A stretch of DNA of 64,000 nucleotides from Liquidambar formosana (lineage: Eukaryota > Streptophyta > Magnoliopsida > Saxifragales > Altingiaceae), in contig CM077827.1 in assembly GCA_039720395.1 (NCBI GenBank), positions 17,099,822 through 17,163,821 on the forward strand. The letters are read 5' to 3'. The notes beneath the pieces were generated by a model. It did not search any database and had not been told where the DNA came from. It saw only the letters and a list, made by a program, of their open reading frames with translations. A program made the position numbers and the translations under genes. Of the stretch, positions 47,101-58,809 are shown piece by piece; the first letter of the stretch is position 1, and the number at the start of each line of letters is the position of its first letter.

Positions 47101-50100
47101 TTATCCATAATGATTGGGTCTTTAATCATATGGTACCTCCCACTATTTTATCAAATTCCATACACCCTCTAATGGAATTCGGGAATCTCATTCCTAATGG
47201 GGATTGGGGTCCCACTGTGACTTAGAAGCCTCACATGTTAGTTTCTTGACTTCTAACCCACAATAAGAAGACAATTCTTTGTCTATTGCTTCATAAGCAA
47301 GTTCCAATCATTTTGCCTCTAGGGAACATACACCTCACATGTTAGTTTCTTGGAATACTTCCCTAGTTAAGTTAAACCCATCATTCACACAGGTATGTTT
47401 CGCCAAATATATACCTCACATGTTAGTTTCTTGGTATATACCAGTTTAGGCACCCCATGATATCTCAAATGTGATAGTTTCAAGTAATGTCTTTAACATG
47501 GGTAGCTCCTACATGTCTGCAGCCAGGTACCCACATTAAGGGACGTTAGATGATCCTATAATGATGGAAGGCAATGAAGAATTCATTCCCTAATGACTTC
47601 TCCATTTTCAACTTAATATTAAATAAGAGGGGTTTTAAAGGGTCTCATCAAATTAACATGCATCCTATGTATCAAAATTTAAACACATAAATTATGCTAT
47701 TTATAATCATACATCTCATGCTATTATAAATCATACATCGCATGCTATTATATATCAACATATATAAAGTACCATATTTTGATATTAGTCCCTAAGTGAA
47801 TAGGTAACATATACCAAACTATGGTATTGGAGCTAATACAATTATCTCATAAATTTAAGTTCCCACTATGATGATTATGGACTTTGAGAGGATTCAATCC
47901 AAGCCAATAGATTGAATCCAAGGTCTAAGGTGGGTGTAGGTGATCGTAAAATAAACCATTCGTAACATGCATGCTTTCTTGAAACACTTCTCTAAGCTTT
48001 CAAGTCCTTCAATCTGCTCCCTTGGCTTGATGGTCTCCACCATTGGCTTGTTGGGCTCTATCATGCTCCTTTGGGTCCACCATGCTCCTTAGTGCGCTCT
48101 CGATTACATAACATTTACATAATTTAAAGAAAGGGATACATAAGGGGAATGTGGGTTACATAAGAGAATGATAGAGAGAGAGGGAGAGGGAAGGTGGCAT
48201 GCAAGCCCCAAATAAATTACATCACCTTAATAAAATTACAACTCTTGTAAATAATAACATCCCATTCATAAGACGGCCAATCACAATTGGTTTAAAGGGT
48301 ATAGTCCATAATTATCATCCAAGCACATACATACAATCTCATTGCATAATGTAAATAAAAACTGTAAGCATTAAAACATATGGGCATTATGGTAATTCTC
48401 TTGAATGATTTACACTAATCTCATTAATGCATCCTAATCTTATTAGGTTTTAACAAAAATATCCAGAATTAAATAAAGTCTTAACATTTAAGACATTACA
48501 GTTTCAATTAATCAAATTAATTTAAAACATGTAAAGTTTCCTAAAATAACTCTAATATCCAATATTAGGGTTTCCTTAATTAAACAAAACAATTTCATTT
48601 AATTAAGAATTTCCAGATTTTAATTTAATCCCTAATTGTGTTTTAAACCATTTAAAACATTATAAAATTAATCAATATTAATTAAATAATTAATATAGGA
48701 ATTAAATAAAATCATTAAAATGATGAATTAGTGTATTAGGGTTTCCTAAAACCCTAAACCCTAAATGCATAACCCTAAACCCTAAATGCAAGCCCTAATC
48801 ATTAAATGCCTTATGATTGGTCATTTAATGTCCAATCATTAAAACCCTAGGTTCATATGGTATTTAATAAAAGGGATTAGGGTTTAATTAATGCCAAATA
48901 GGGTATTAATTACCCTTAATTAATTACACTAATTAGGGTTTCCAAAACCCTAACCCTAGACATCATTAATGGTATTAATTATGCCCTAACAATCAATAAC
49001 CATGATTGGTCATTTAATGACCAATCATTAACTCTTAATTAAGGTAATTAATATTCCAATTAGGGTTTTAATTAATGCCATTATGAAATTAGGGTTTCAT
49101 CATTAACTCAAAATTAGGGTTTCATCCTTAACTCTATGCAGCCGTCACTACCAGGGGGCTGCCTGAGCTTGGCTAGGCTGCCATGGCCACCAACGACTGT
49201 GGGAGGCCATGGCCAGTCATGGGAGAACATCCTAGGGGTGTGGGACAAGCCTCTGGACATGTGAGAAGTGGTGGAAGTGGCTGCCATCATCAAGAACAAT
49301 CAGGGTTTCCAAAACCCATTGCTGGAGCCATTGTTGCAGACCTTGAAGGTCACAATAGCTTCTAAATCCTTATCAATTCGACTCCTCCATTGAAACCAGC
49401 TTTTGTATCATGTCCGTACATGAAATACTAAGCTAATAGAAGAGGTTTGGATGGTCAAATCATCACCAATTGTTCTAAACAATTAAAACAACAGTAGGCT
49501 GCCCAGAATTTGACAGCACACTGTCCATGGTCAGAAATTGACTTAAAAACCCAGCAAGATGAATGAATTAGGCTACCAAACGAATTTTCCCAGTAGCCTA
49601 CATGTCTTAGGAAACTAATGCAATTGGTTTCATGCAATTTGGAGTTCCCTAACTCAAGTTCTAATCAAAACTCCATTGATGACTTTTCTGCAGAGAAAAT
49701 CTGCTATGCTGTTCATGAAAAATTTTCAAACTTTTTGAATCTTTTTCCATCAAAACCTTTTTGAAACTTAAAGAAAATCATATACACATGATATATAATG
49801 ATCCTACAATGATCTTCCATCATAAATACAGCAGCTTTAATTAGAATTAATTGCAAGAACCTTAGGGTTCTAAAACCCAGATTCAGCCTCCATGGTGTTC
49901 TTCTCCTTCTTCCTTCTGTTCTAGCATCTTAATCCAATTATGATGCATCTAAATGCTTGGGAACCTTTCCCTACCATGTCTAGAACATAACCCAAGTGGT
50001 GGTAACCATTGCCATGCCTTTGATCTCCATCAATAACTCAAAGTTGTGGCTATTGCATCATTCCCGAGCAAAACTGTCTTTCCAGACAGCCTGTAGTAAA

Positions 50101-50521
50101 CAATTCATAACTTTCACTACAGAACTCGGATTGACGCACCGTTTGTTGGGTTGGAAAGCTTATTCAAAGAGCTTTCTAACCATATATGGCTCGAAAATTT
50201 TGGAGAAGAACTCTGAATTCGGCATGCAAAACAAGATGACGGTTTTTCATGGCTACCATGAAAACTGTTCATAACAGTTTTATAAAACCCTAGAATCCTT
50301 ATTCTTCTTCTCCAAACTCAAATCCTATGCAACCTATTGCATCCATGGCTACACTTAACCATCAATTAGAAGAGGAGTAGAAGAGAATTGACCTAGGGTT
50401 CCAAACCCTAGGTTCAGCCATGGAGGAAAACCAATTATGCAGAAAAATTTTCTAGATTTTTGAATCATTCAACTACACCATAATTACCAGCCCATATGTA
50501 TTTTGTATTATGCATAATCAT
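44160..50521 (-). other. Decayed interior of copia-derived element copy 2
   Basis: Reverse complement of the copy 1 interior. The remnant of RNase H and RT lies at about 44200-45150 (GCCCATTGTTGTCAC near 44402 and the SMDD core near 45048 on the minus strand). The remainder is non-coding, with TTTAGGG words at about 48735-48790 and the CCAATCAT palindrome at about 49002-49030. Its near-identity with copy 1, stops included, shows that the defective form itself multiplied. Confidence 0.7.
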
Positions 50522-50534
50522 GGCTCTGATACCA
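50522..50534 (-). promoter_or_regulatory. Primer-binding site, copia-derived copy 2
   Basis: Plus strand GGCTCTGATACCA, i.e. TGGTATCAGAGCC on the minus strand, one base from the LTR. Confidence 0.88.
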
Positions 50535-50535
50535 C

Positions 50536-52194
50536 TGTTGGGAATCGAACAAGAGGGAAAAATACAAGTGCGGAATATAAAAAATTTTTCCTACGATACC
50601 CAATCCCATGAATCTAACTATGCATAACACAAAATCAAACCCTAACTACGAAGAGGGTTAGAACACTTACAGGATTTTTGTCTTCTCCGTTTTGCTCCTA
50701 GCTTCTACTCCGGACAGCGGTGAATGAGCAGCCCAAGTGTGCTGCCTCCAACGGTATCCACACCTAGCTAGAGCTTCAAGCCTTTTCTTTCTTCTTCCTT
50801 GTTGTTGCTAGAGGTGGAGAAGAGAGAGAGAGAGAAGAGAGCCTCCAAAGGGCTGGACGGCTAGGGTTTATTGTGCAAGCCTATTATGCCATGTCACACA
50901 TAAGTGTGACTTATATAGGCAGCCCACTAAAGGGGGCTGGCCATGGGGAAGAAACCCTAATAGGGTTATGTGTAATTACACTTAATTGCACATTAACCCC
51001 TATTATTTGTATCAAATACAAATAGGCCTATAAAGAACTATTCTTTATTCACTAAAACCCTTTCTCTCATAGACTTTAAAGCCCTTCTTGCATGATCAGT
51101 GTGTGACCCATTGGGTTCACATCATTAAGTAGTAGGAATAGCACGAGGTGTGCACAATGGAACTCTTTCCATTTAGGGTCTAATTGGAACTCCTTCCAAT
51201 TCCCTAATTGATTATAACTCACTTATATCAATTAGGGCTTCTACTAACCATGAGTAACACCTAGCATATGGCTCATGGTGTGGTCCTTAATGAGGTGAAT
51301 AGTCATTTACAAAGAACCCTTCTGTTATAGTTTATAGGTTACAATTGCATCCTTCATTCAACACAATGTCTCCAATTGAACTACTAGGACATGGAAGTTT
51401 GTCAAGTCCCTAGTTCAATTACTTTATACTCATTCATAGATATCAACTCATTGATGAACTCATGAAACTCTTTTCATATTCATCCTACCATGGCCATGGA
51501 TTTAATGAGTTATATTATGAATGCTATATGAGACATTCTCTCTCTTTTTCCTGAGAGTGATGGATCCCTTGTTGATCACTCACATGCCTTCATACACATA
51601 GCAGTAGGGCCAATGAACACCTTTGCAGACCCCTGAATAGGATCTGCACTTAGTGTTATCAAACTTCTAAAGCTACATGCATAAGGCAACTATGGTGTCT
51701 CAGGTCTAAGGATTACTTGTACCACTATAATAATGAGAAACTAATTGACAGGCAGGATAAAACTCCATTCAGTTTATCTCATATCTTTGGTCACATTCAG
51801 TGTACCTATTCTTATAATAGGCACCCACTTGTTGGTTGTAGTGTCTCCACACAAATAGCTTGAGACTAGCTATCCTCCTATAGAGTCAACCTAACAAGTG
51901 CTAGTCCTATGGTTCATTACTGTCCATCATAGTGAACCTTCAACTAGGAATGCTTAAGGAGTTTAGTACAGAGATATATCTATAGTCTCAAAATTACAAC
52001 TCTTTGTAATTCCATATTCTCAATTCTAACTCCATGGACATATTATGTAAATATAAATGATGCATATAAACATAATAGAATAAGCCCTTTTATTAAATCA
52101 ATAATAAATGTGACATACATAAATGAAATCAAATGATTGTTCCTAATCCCTAAACAATCATCTCTATGATTGGCTCTAGGGCATAATCCTAACA
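50536..52194 (-). repeat. 5' LTR, copia-derived element copy 2
   Basis: Direct repeat of 42501-44159. It ends ATCCTAACA at 52194, abutting the AAAAC duplication. Confidence 0.92.
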
Positions 52195-52199
52195 AAAAC

Positions 52200-54437
52200 A
52201 CACCCTGTAGCAGGCTCAAGACATTTATAGCCTTTATGAGAAGCAGAGTAGCCAATAAAGATGCATGCCATAGTACGAGGTTGGAGTTTTGACGTGTTAT
52301 ATGGCGTCAAAAGGGGATAGCAACAACAACCAAATGCTCGCAAAAAGCTGTTGTCAAGAGAGTGAGCAAAGAGTTTCTCAAATGGAGAGATAAGACCCAG
52401 AACTGAGCTTGGTAGCCTATTAATAATATATACTGCTGTAGTGAAAGCTTCCAGCCATAATGCAAAAGGTAAGCGACTTTGATCCAAGAGGGTCAGACCC
52501 GTTTCAACCATGTAGCGGTGTTTCCGTTCAGCCACTCTGTTTTGTTGGGGAGTGTGTGGACATGAAAATCTTTGAGTGATACCATGAGTGCTGAGAAATG
52601 CTTGAAATGGTTTACCAATGTATTCACCACCATTATCTGATTGCAAAATTTTAATTTTTGTATCAAACAAATTTTCAACCATGTTCTTAAACTGAATGAA
52701 ACAGTTAAAGGCATCAGATTTCTAAACTAGAGGGTAAATCCATGAAAATCTAGAATAATCATCAACCAATAAGAAATAATAGCGAAAGCCACGATGAGAA
52801 GTGACTAGAGAAGCACCCCATAAATCAGAATGAATTAAATGTAATGGAGAAGTAGCCATTGAATTAGATAATGGAAAAGGTAGCCTGGTAAGTTTCCCAG
52901 CCATACAACTTGGACATAAACCAGTAGCACTTTTGGTAGAGCCATGGAAAGAAAGGCACTTATTAGAAACTAATTTATCAAAAATGCGTTTGTTTGGATG
53001 TCCTAAACGCATATGCCAAACATCTGCTGAAGCACGAACTCCTAAAAACACCATCTGTGGAGAGGATTTGTTGTTCAACCCATTAGGATGTCGAAGTGGA
53101 ATAGGATATAAACCCCCTCTAGTCGGCCCTTTAAGAAGAACTTTCCCCGTGCGTCGATCCTTAACATAAAAACCCAAAGAGTGAAACACAAAAATGCAGT
53201 CATGTTCTTTGGTAAATTGAGCAACTGAAAATAAGTTTTTCTGAATTGCAGGCACATATAGCACATTATTTAAACTGAGGTCTAAGTGAATATTACCAAG
53301 TTGAGCAATAGGTAAACCAGTGCCATTACCAACAAGAACTTAATCATGACCATGATAATCAGTACGACCAGTCATAAGAGAAGAGTCTGCAGTCATGTGG
53401 TTTGTTGCTCCTGTGTTAGGATACTATTGTGGATCATAAGGAAGAGATTGAGAGAGATTCATTGTTGCAAAGGATTGGGGAAGATCATCAGATTGGTACA
53501 CCTGATTATACCGCTGATAGCATTTGAGGGCAGAGTGACCCTTTTTGTTGCATATTTGACAGATAACAAGGGGACGATCCAGATTGGGAGCATGTCCGAG
53601 AATGCCGAGTGCAGCAGCAGCAACAGCAGCTTGCCCTTCCTGCATACCATCACAAGATCGACCTCGTCCTCCACCACGAGAGTTAAAACCATGGCCTCTG
53701 CCCCAAGTATTACCGCGGCCACGTCCATGGTTAGAATTAACAAAAAGTGCTGTGGTGGGATTGGACAGATTTTGAGTCTGATGCAAGAATTCCATTCGAC
53801 TTTCATGATTAAGAAGGATAGCTCGAAGGTTATCAAAAGATGGAGGAGAAGGACGAGTGGTGAGGGAGGTAACAAGAGATTCATAGTCTAAGCCAAGACC
53901 ATTTAAAGTATGGAGAACAAGATCAGCATCATCAATAGGTTTTCGAATGATAGCAAGAGCATCAGCAAGAATCTTCACTTGATTAAGATATTCAGAAATA
54001 GACAAAGTGCCTTTCCTGATGGTCTGGAGTTGAGCTCTTAATTGTAATATTCTGGCTTGAGAATGAGAAGCAAAGGACTTCTCAAGAGATTCCCAAACTG
54101 ATCGAGAAGTGGGTAATCCAACCACTTGAGCCAAGATTGGTTTTGATAGAGTGGCATTAATCCAACTGAGAAGAAGTTGATCGACACGATACCAAGTCAC
54201 ATAATCAGGAATGATAGTATTAGGCTAAAGAGATTGTTAAGGTGTTTCCAAAGACCCATCAACATACTTATAGAGGTCTTGGGACTTAAGAATGGGAATC
54301 ATTTGGCTTTGCCATAACAGGAAGTTGTCTTGATTAAGTTTGATGGAGACAAGGGCAGTGATATTTTGGAGACTAGGAACCAAAGGAAGAATGGAGGAAG
54401 GAGAAGATGATGAACTGGAAGATGAATCAGAGGCCAT
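52200..54437 (-). pseudogene. gag-pol: Copia gag - protease - integrase (5' part), multiple stops
   Basis: ATG at 54437 (MASDSSSS). Gag (UBN2/retrotran-gag type; LNQDNFLLWQSQM, then WESLEKSFAS, LQLRAQLQTIRKG) ends in a CCHC knuckle CQICNKKGHSALKC near 53545-53505. The protease active site reads NTGA instead of DTGA (about 53410). The GAG-pre-integrase histidine-cysteine region is at 53100-52900 (WHMRLGHPN, then CPSCMAGKLTRLPF), followed by the integrase core with SDLWG (about 52825), QSDNGGEY (about 52640) and PQQNRVAERKH (about 52545). Stops at 54239, 54227, 53424, about 53345 and 52724 are all compatible with C-to-T or G-to-A change. The frame continues at 42500 once the insert is removed: 746 codons precede the junction exactly. 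Confidence 0.88.
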
Positions 54438-54490
54438 GAGAGATAGATAAGTTTGGCAGGGGGGAAAAAAATGCAAAGAGGAAGCCCTAA

Positions 54491-54503
54491 GGCTCTGATA
54501 CCA
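54491..54503 (-). promoter_or_regulatory. Primer-binding site of short-LTR Copia element
   Basis: GGCTCTGATACCA on the plus strand (TGGTATCAGAGCC minus) abuts the 5' LTR: tRNA-Met type. Confidence 0.9.
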
Positions 54504-54737
54504 TGCAAACTATAAGAATTGGGAAATCCCTCATACCAATTGGTATGGGATACAATGTATTTATAATAATAAGAATGGTGTACATACTCAACAGTAGCCA
54601 ATCAGCATATACAAGATTACATAAATCAAGGGATACAAAAAGGTACAGAATGATCTCTTAACTAAAGAAGGGTATGGAGAATCACTCAAGGTCAACACAC
54701 AGATGCTTAGCATATTTAGCCTGGAGTTTCCTTAACA
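54504..54737 (-). repeat. 5' LTR of short-LTR Copia element
   Basis: Differs from 40276-40509 at two positions (third base, and TATGGAG versus TCTGGAG). The near identity points to a fairly recent insertion. Confidence 0.93.
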
Positions 54738-54742
54738 TATTC
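54738..54742. repeat. Target-site duplication TATTC, right
   Basis: Equals 40271-40275. Confidence 0.9.
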
Positions 54743-55048
54743 TACCCTTCTTATTCTAATCTTTCAATTTAATTAATCTATTCTTTTAACATACCACCAC
54801 AAATTTATATTATTTAATATCATTTAACACTACCTGACACAACTAACATTTATTCATACACAGATTTGGTCGAGGAGGGCGCAAATATTGATAAATAATA
54901 TGTTGATTTGGCTGAAGACAAAGATATAAAACGACCACCGCTCTTCATACTCCCAAAAGGAGTATGAAGAGCTCATGCAAGAAGTATCAGCCATTCTTCA
55001 TAACCAATACTTACTGCTCTTCAAACTCTCAAAAGGAGTATGAAGAGC
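54743..55048. other. Helitron interior, fourth piece
   Basis: AT-rich, then a 75-bp unit starting at 54940 that is repeated from 55015. The second unit is cut by the solo LTR and resumes at 57774. No gene recognised; an acceptor-like CACAG at 54862-54866 precedes GATTTGGTCGAGGAGG, possibly a short exon. Confidence 0.45.
54940..54972. repeat. Perfect 14-bp hairpin
   Basis: GCTCTTCATACTCC, loop CAAAA, GGAGTATGAAGAGC. The next repeat unit (from 55015) has the same fold with mismatches in its left arm. Confidence 0.85.
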
Positions 55049-56771
55049 TCATGTGTGAACCCCGGAAATTGGGCCCACGAGGGATTGACGAAAAGGTTGT
55101 GTGGGTTTTGAAAACACAAAGGAGTCGCCACCTCATTTTTTAAAGGAAACAAGGAAAACCCTAAAAACAGTTTGTTTTAGGAAAACAATTTGAATGACTC
55201 CATAAAAAAGGAAAGGCAAAAACCAATCTTTTGGAAACCAAAGAAATCGGGGATTCGGAGGCTAAGTTATGACATGGGAAGGTTCTAGGCAAAGCCTATA
55301 GGCACCCATGTCACCCTTTCGGTCTCTCAGTTCATTTGGGCTAAATCAAGATCTTTTCCATACAAAAATCAGCAAGTATATCATCACAAGATAGCATGCA
55401 TATCATATATTTCATTCATCCATCCATGCATAGTAAGCACATAAAAACAGAAAATAAAGAAAAAACAAAACAAAACAAAAAGAAATCTAGGATGCTTGGA
55501 TCCTAGAACGGACTTGAGCCTCACGAAGAGCGCCTACATACCATGCAACGAAATACATGGATCAAAGTCCACGTAGTTCGATTAGAACTAGGGTTAAGAC
55601 TTAATATAAACCTATGGTTAAAACCCTAGGTTTCCTTATTTGATCAAAAGAATTGAATTTGATAGAAAGTTTGATTTTGGAAAGAAATCCACAAAATGGA
55701 AACTTTAATAAAAACCAGAATTTTATGGGTTAAGGAAACCCTTGATTAGAACCATAGGATCATATTAAAAATTAACCCTAAAGAGGGAGAAGGGAAAGAG
55801 TTAAGGGAGAGAGGTGAATTGGGGCACCTTCATACCCACTTACCTGTGCGCAATAACTCCAAGCATTAGCCATTTCAAGCATTGGCAGCCCTATTTGCCA
55901 TAGGACAATTACCACACCTATTTACACCCTTACAAGTGCTCAAAACTATGCAAAAACAATAACATGCAAATCTGGACAGAATAGTATTATGGCCTAAAAT
56001 CATCTACTAAGAATGCTAACAGCAAAAACAGCAAACTTTCATAAGCCCTAACACAATCCTAGAACCCTATTATGCATATAAACCCTAAAACATACTAACA
56101 TGCATGCAAAAATATCATATTTACTCCATATGAAAAACATATACAGCAAACATGAAGAAAAACCAATGAAAAACCTAAACTGACATGCTATATGGAAACC
56201 AACATAAAACAAGGACTCTAAAACCCTAAACTCACAAATATACTTAAAAACATACCAAACAAACTTTAATCATGCTAAAACCAAACTAAACAGAACCTAA
56301 ATCATGCATATTAACTAACTAAAACAAATAAAACATGACAAAAAACCTAACTCTAGCATGCAATGACCCTATTCTAAAATAAGGACAACAGAAACACAAG
56401 AACCACACCTATGCATTAAAACCTATGAACTAACTCTAAGGCATGCAAAACCCATCATAAACATCATTATTATCACATGTATTAACCAATAAAAACCTCA
56501 ATTCATGGTAAAAATTATAAGCATGGCATGCAATAGAGCTATCCTACATGATACCTTTATTTAAGCTTGAACAGAAAAGAAGAATACCTTAGGACGAGCC
56601 TTCCTTGCTGCTGTATGAACTCCCTCTTGCTCTTGTGGATGTCTTCAACCAATGTTCTTCAAGGCTACAGCAAGAACTCCAGCTCTCCTTCAAGTCTCTC
56701 TCTCTTATTCTCTCTCAAACACTCAAGTTTTAATGCATAAAGTGGCTCCCCTTGTGCTGAAGCATAGGGGG

Positions 56772-56779
56772 TATTTATA
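56772..56779 (-). promoter_or_regulatory. TATA box of solo LTR
   Basis: Minus strand CTCTATAAATACCCCC; best core promoter of this LTR. Confidence 0.6.
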
Positions 56780-56977
56780 GAGTTTCATTAGGATTAACCA
56801 ATGGCTAGGATTAAAAACCTAAAAATTAATCCAAGGGCTATTAGAGACCCCCTTGGGGCTTAAGTAACTCAGAAGTTACCAAAAAATAGAAGGAAACTCG
56901 TCCAAAAGAGCCCAAATATGTCAAAATAGGCAAGAGTCCGCTTCAGCAAGGAGTTAGAGTGAAAATAGGAAAGTGGT

Positions 56978-57057
56978 CTCGGGTGACCACCAGGGCCTGG
57001 GCGGCTAGCCACCTGGGCCCTGGCGGCTAGCTGCCCGGGGCTGGGTGGTCACCCGAG
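56978..57057 (-). promoter_or_regulatory. GC-rich inverted-repeat module in the solo LTR
   Basis: Outer arms CTCGGGTGACC and GGTCACCCGAG are identical to those of the gypsy modules, but the centre is a different repeat (GGGCCTGGGCGGCTAGC-like words). The minus-strand TATA box at 56772-56779 is 198 bp away, as in the gypsy LTR. Confidence 0.6.
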
Positions 57058-57849
57058 CCCACTCCGGATTTTTGCCTATTTTTGACTCCTAATGCTTCTA
57101 GAAGTGTTTCAGGGGCCAAATGAACTCCGATTTTGATGAAACAAAAGCCAAAACGACCGTGTTTCGATGAGGAATATGTTTTTGAATATTTTAGGATGAA
57201 AACCACTAACTATGGGGGCATGGTTAGGTTTGAACAAGGCGGTTAACCACTATGCTCTACCTTTGCTAAGCATAGGCATGCACATAGGGTTAAACCAAAC
57301 ACTTTCCATATCAAAATTGAACTTCATAAAACACTTTTGGGGGTAAAATGATGACTAATGAAAGTCAATTTGAAAAGATTTGGTTGGTAATTGTGAGTCA
57401 ATTAGAGCTAACCCAAAGAAGGGTCAATTAACCAATCTTGAACTACATCGAGCCATTTTAATCCCAAGCCATTGATTTATCAAATTGAACCTAGAAATAC
57501 CTCCTATGCATCCATATGAACTCCAATTGACAATTTGGAGATCATTCCAAGGTCAAATGAAAAGTTTGGGACTTAAAAGACGATTATGCCCCTCAAGTCA
57601 CAAAAGCTCTTATTATCCCTCAAGATCAACTCCAAATTGAACCAAAATTCATACCCATTGTCCTTGTGACTCTAGAAACCTAATGCAAGTGACTAGACTC
57701 AAAAACAAAACAAAAACATGCATGAAATGATGAGCCCTAGTAAGGTGGTGCAAAAATGGGGTGTGACATCATGCGAGAAGCATCAACTACTTTCCATAAC
57801 CAATATTTATCAACATAACTATTTACAAAACCATACCAAAAAAAAAAAA

Positions 57850-58243
57850 AAACATTCAACCACATGGCAAGCAAGGAAAACTCAAATTGCAAGAGACTAC
57901 AAGAAAGCAATATCACATTTAAATGTGATAACTCACAATGATACAAAATCAAAGTAAGTAATTTCCTTCGCAAGTTTCCTTTATTTTTTGTCTTGAACAA
58001 ATTTCCAATTCTTAATAACTAACTTTCCAAAGCAACACATTGCACTAACTACATAACTTGCATTTTTTTAGGTACACCAAGACTCAAGACCCTACCGAAG
58101 AAAAAGCTCTACACAACAACAACAAATCAGCTATTTCAAAAATAGCATATATGAAGCATATCAACAATCGCAGTTGCAGCTATAAAATCACTGAAAAAAT
58201 CTACAGAATAAAATTCCCATTACAATTACTTTGTAACACTTAA
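57850..58243 (+). CDS. Last two exons of an unrecognised Helitron-borne gene
   Basis: An open frame through about 57850-57953 (TWQARKTQIARDYKKAISHL) ends at a strong donor AAA|GTAAGT. The next exon, 58072-58243, follows the acceptor CATTTTTTTAG. The junction (AA|G) keeps frame and the second exon reads to TAA 58241-58243, giving about 92 residues in view. Lysine- and asparagine-rich; no family recognised. The 5' boundary is uncertain because a poly-A tract precedes it. It may be a captured host gene end or the end of a Helitron protein. Confidence 0.35.
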
Positions 58244-58779
58244 CATGTACAAATAATTAAATTTCATGATCTGGACTGTACAAATTGGACCGACCTACCT
58301 ATTTAGACCTTGTAAGGTGTGAACTCAGTTACATTTGTATAATCATGATATGGATTATCTTAGTAGGGTTTCTACTCTACTTTGCATTTGAACTCTTTTT
58401 ACTTGCTAATTTTAGTATGAGTATTGTTAACTTTTTCCATCAATACACAGCTCATGTCTTTTTAATAGAAAGTATTTGGGTCATATTCTTAACTTTGCTT
58501 TTATTTGAATTCATTTCTTTATTATCAAATGCATTTAACATTATCCTCCTAATTACATATTTATGCTCTTCCTGACATATTACAAGGAAAAAATAATGTA
58601 AATAACTTGCCTAACTACCACAATTTGATCGATTTGATTTTAACATCCTTAATCAATTTCTTTTAAAACTTTTCCAACAAATATTCTTAATATAAATCTC
58701 TTACCTATAAATTCACTTACATGCAAACACATAAACCCCAAAAAATACCATAAAAAACACACCTTAAAAAACTACCGGG

Positions 58780-58809
58780 CACGCGCCTTGCGCGTGTCTT
58801 CCACCCTAG
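58780..58809 (+). mobile_element. Helitron 3' terminus (hairpin + CTAG)
   Basis: Stem CACGCGC / GCGCGTG with loop CTT (58780-58796), then 9 nt, then CTAG at 58806-58809, followed by T. This is the standard Helitron 3' end. The paralogous sequence at 62123 shows what the site looks like without the element. Confidence 0.85.

Larger units (their letters stand above)
42501..52194 (-). mobile_element. Degenerate Ty1/copia-derived LTR element, copy 2 (minus strand), nested in the integrase
   Basis: LTRs of 1659 bp each (42501-44159 and 50536-52194), minus orientation, with AAAAC duplicated at 42496-42500 and 52195-52199. Its interior mirrors copy 1 (29950-39612) over its whole length, including the palindrome, TTTAGGG words and decayed pol. 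The two LTRs differ at only about ten sites by eye, fewer than in copy 1, so this insertion is probably the younger. Confidence 0.95.
40276..54737 (-). mobile_element. Ty1/copia retrotransposon (short LTRs), minus strand, split by a nested element
   Basis: 234-bp LTRs (54504-54737 is the 5' LTR; 40276-40509 the 3' LTR) differ at two positions. Duplication TATTC lies on both sides. Removing the nested insert 42501-52199 leaves a 4.8-kb element with one gag-pol frame of about 1,417 codons. That frame is interrupted by seven nonsense codons and the insertion. Confidence 0.95.
55054..57768 (-). repeat. Solo LTR of a Tat/Ogre relative, minus strand
   Basis: Single 2.7-kb LTR with TCATG duplicated at 55049-55053 and 57769-57773. 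On the minus strand it starts TGTCACACCCCATTTTT and ends GGGGTTCACA. U5 parallels the gypsy LTR: CTAGAACCTTCCCA, ACTTAG(T/C)CTCCGAATCC and ATGAGGTGGCGACTCC occur in the same order. It carries its own GC-module and TATA box. There is no interior and no partner, so it is the product of LTR-LTR recombination. Confidence 0.88.
1..58809 (+). mobile_element. Large Helitron (downstream part), split by nested LTR elements
   Basis: Once the nested LTR elements and one copy of each target duplication are removed, five pieces (1-2373, 25173-29949, 39618-40275, 54743-55053, 57774-58809) join into about 9.2 kb. All share a strikingly G-poor, A/C/T-rich top strand and similar short-exon texture. The right end has the plant Helitron 3' signature: a 7-bp stem with 3-nt loop (58780-58796), then CTAG at 58806-58809 followed by host T. 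An RPA-like gene, a usual passenger or component of plant Helitrons, lies at 443-1428. The 5' TC end and any Rep/helicase gene are not visible and would lie to the left. That the five pieces are one element is inference from composition and target duplications; the 3' end is the strongest part. Confidence 0.55.
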
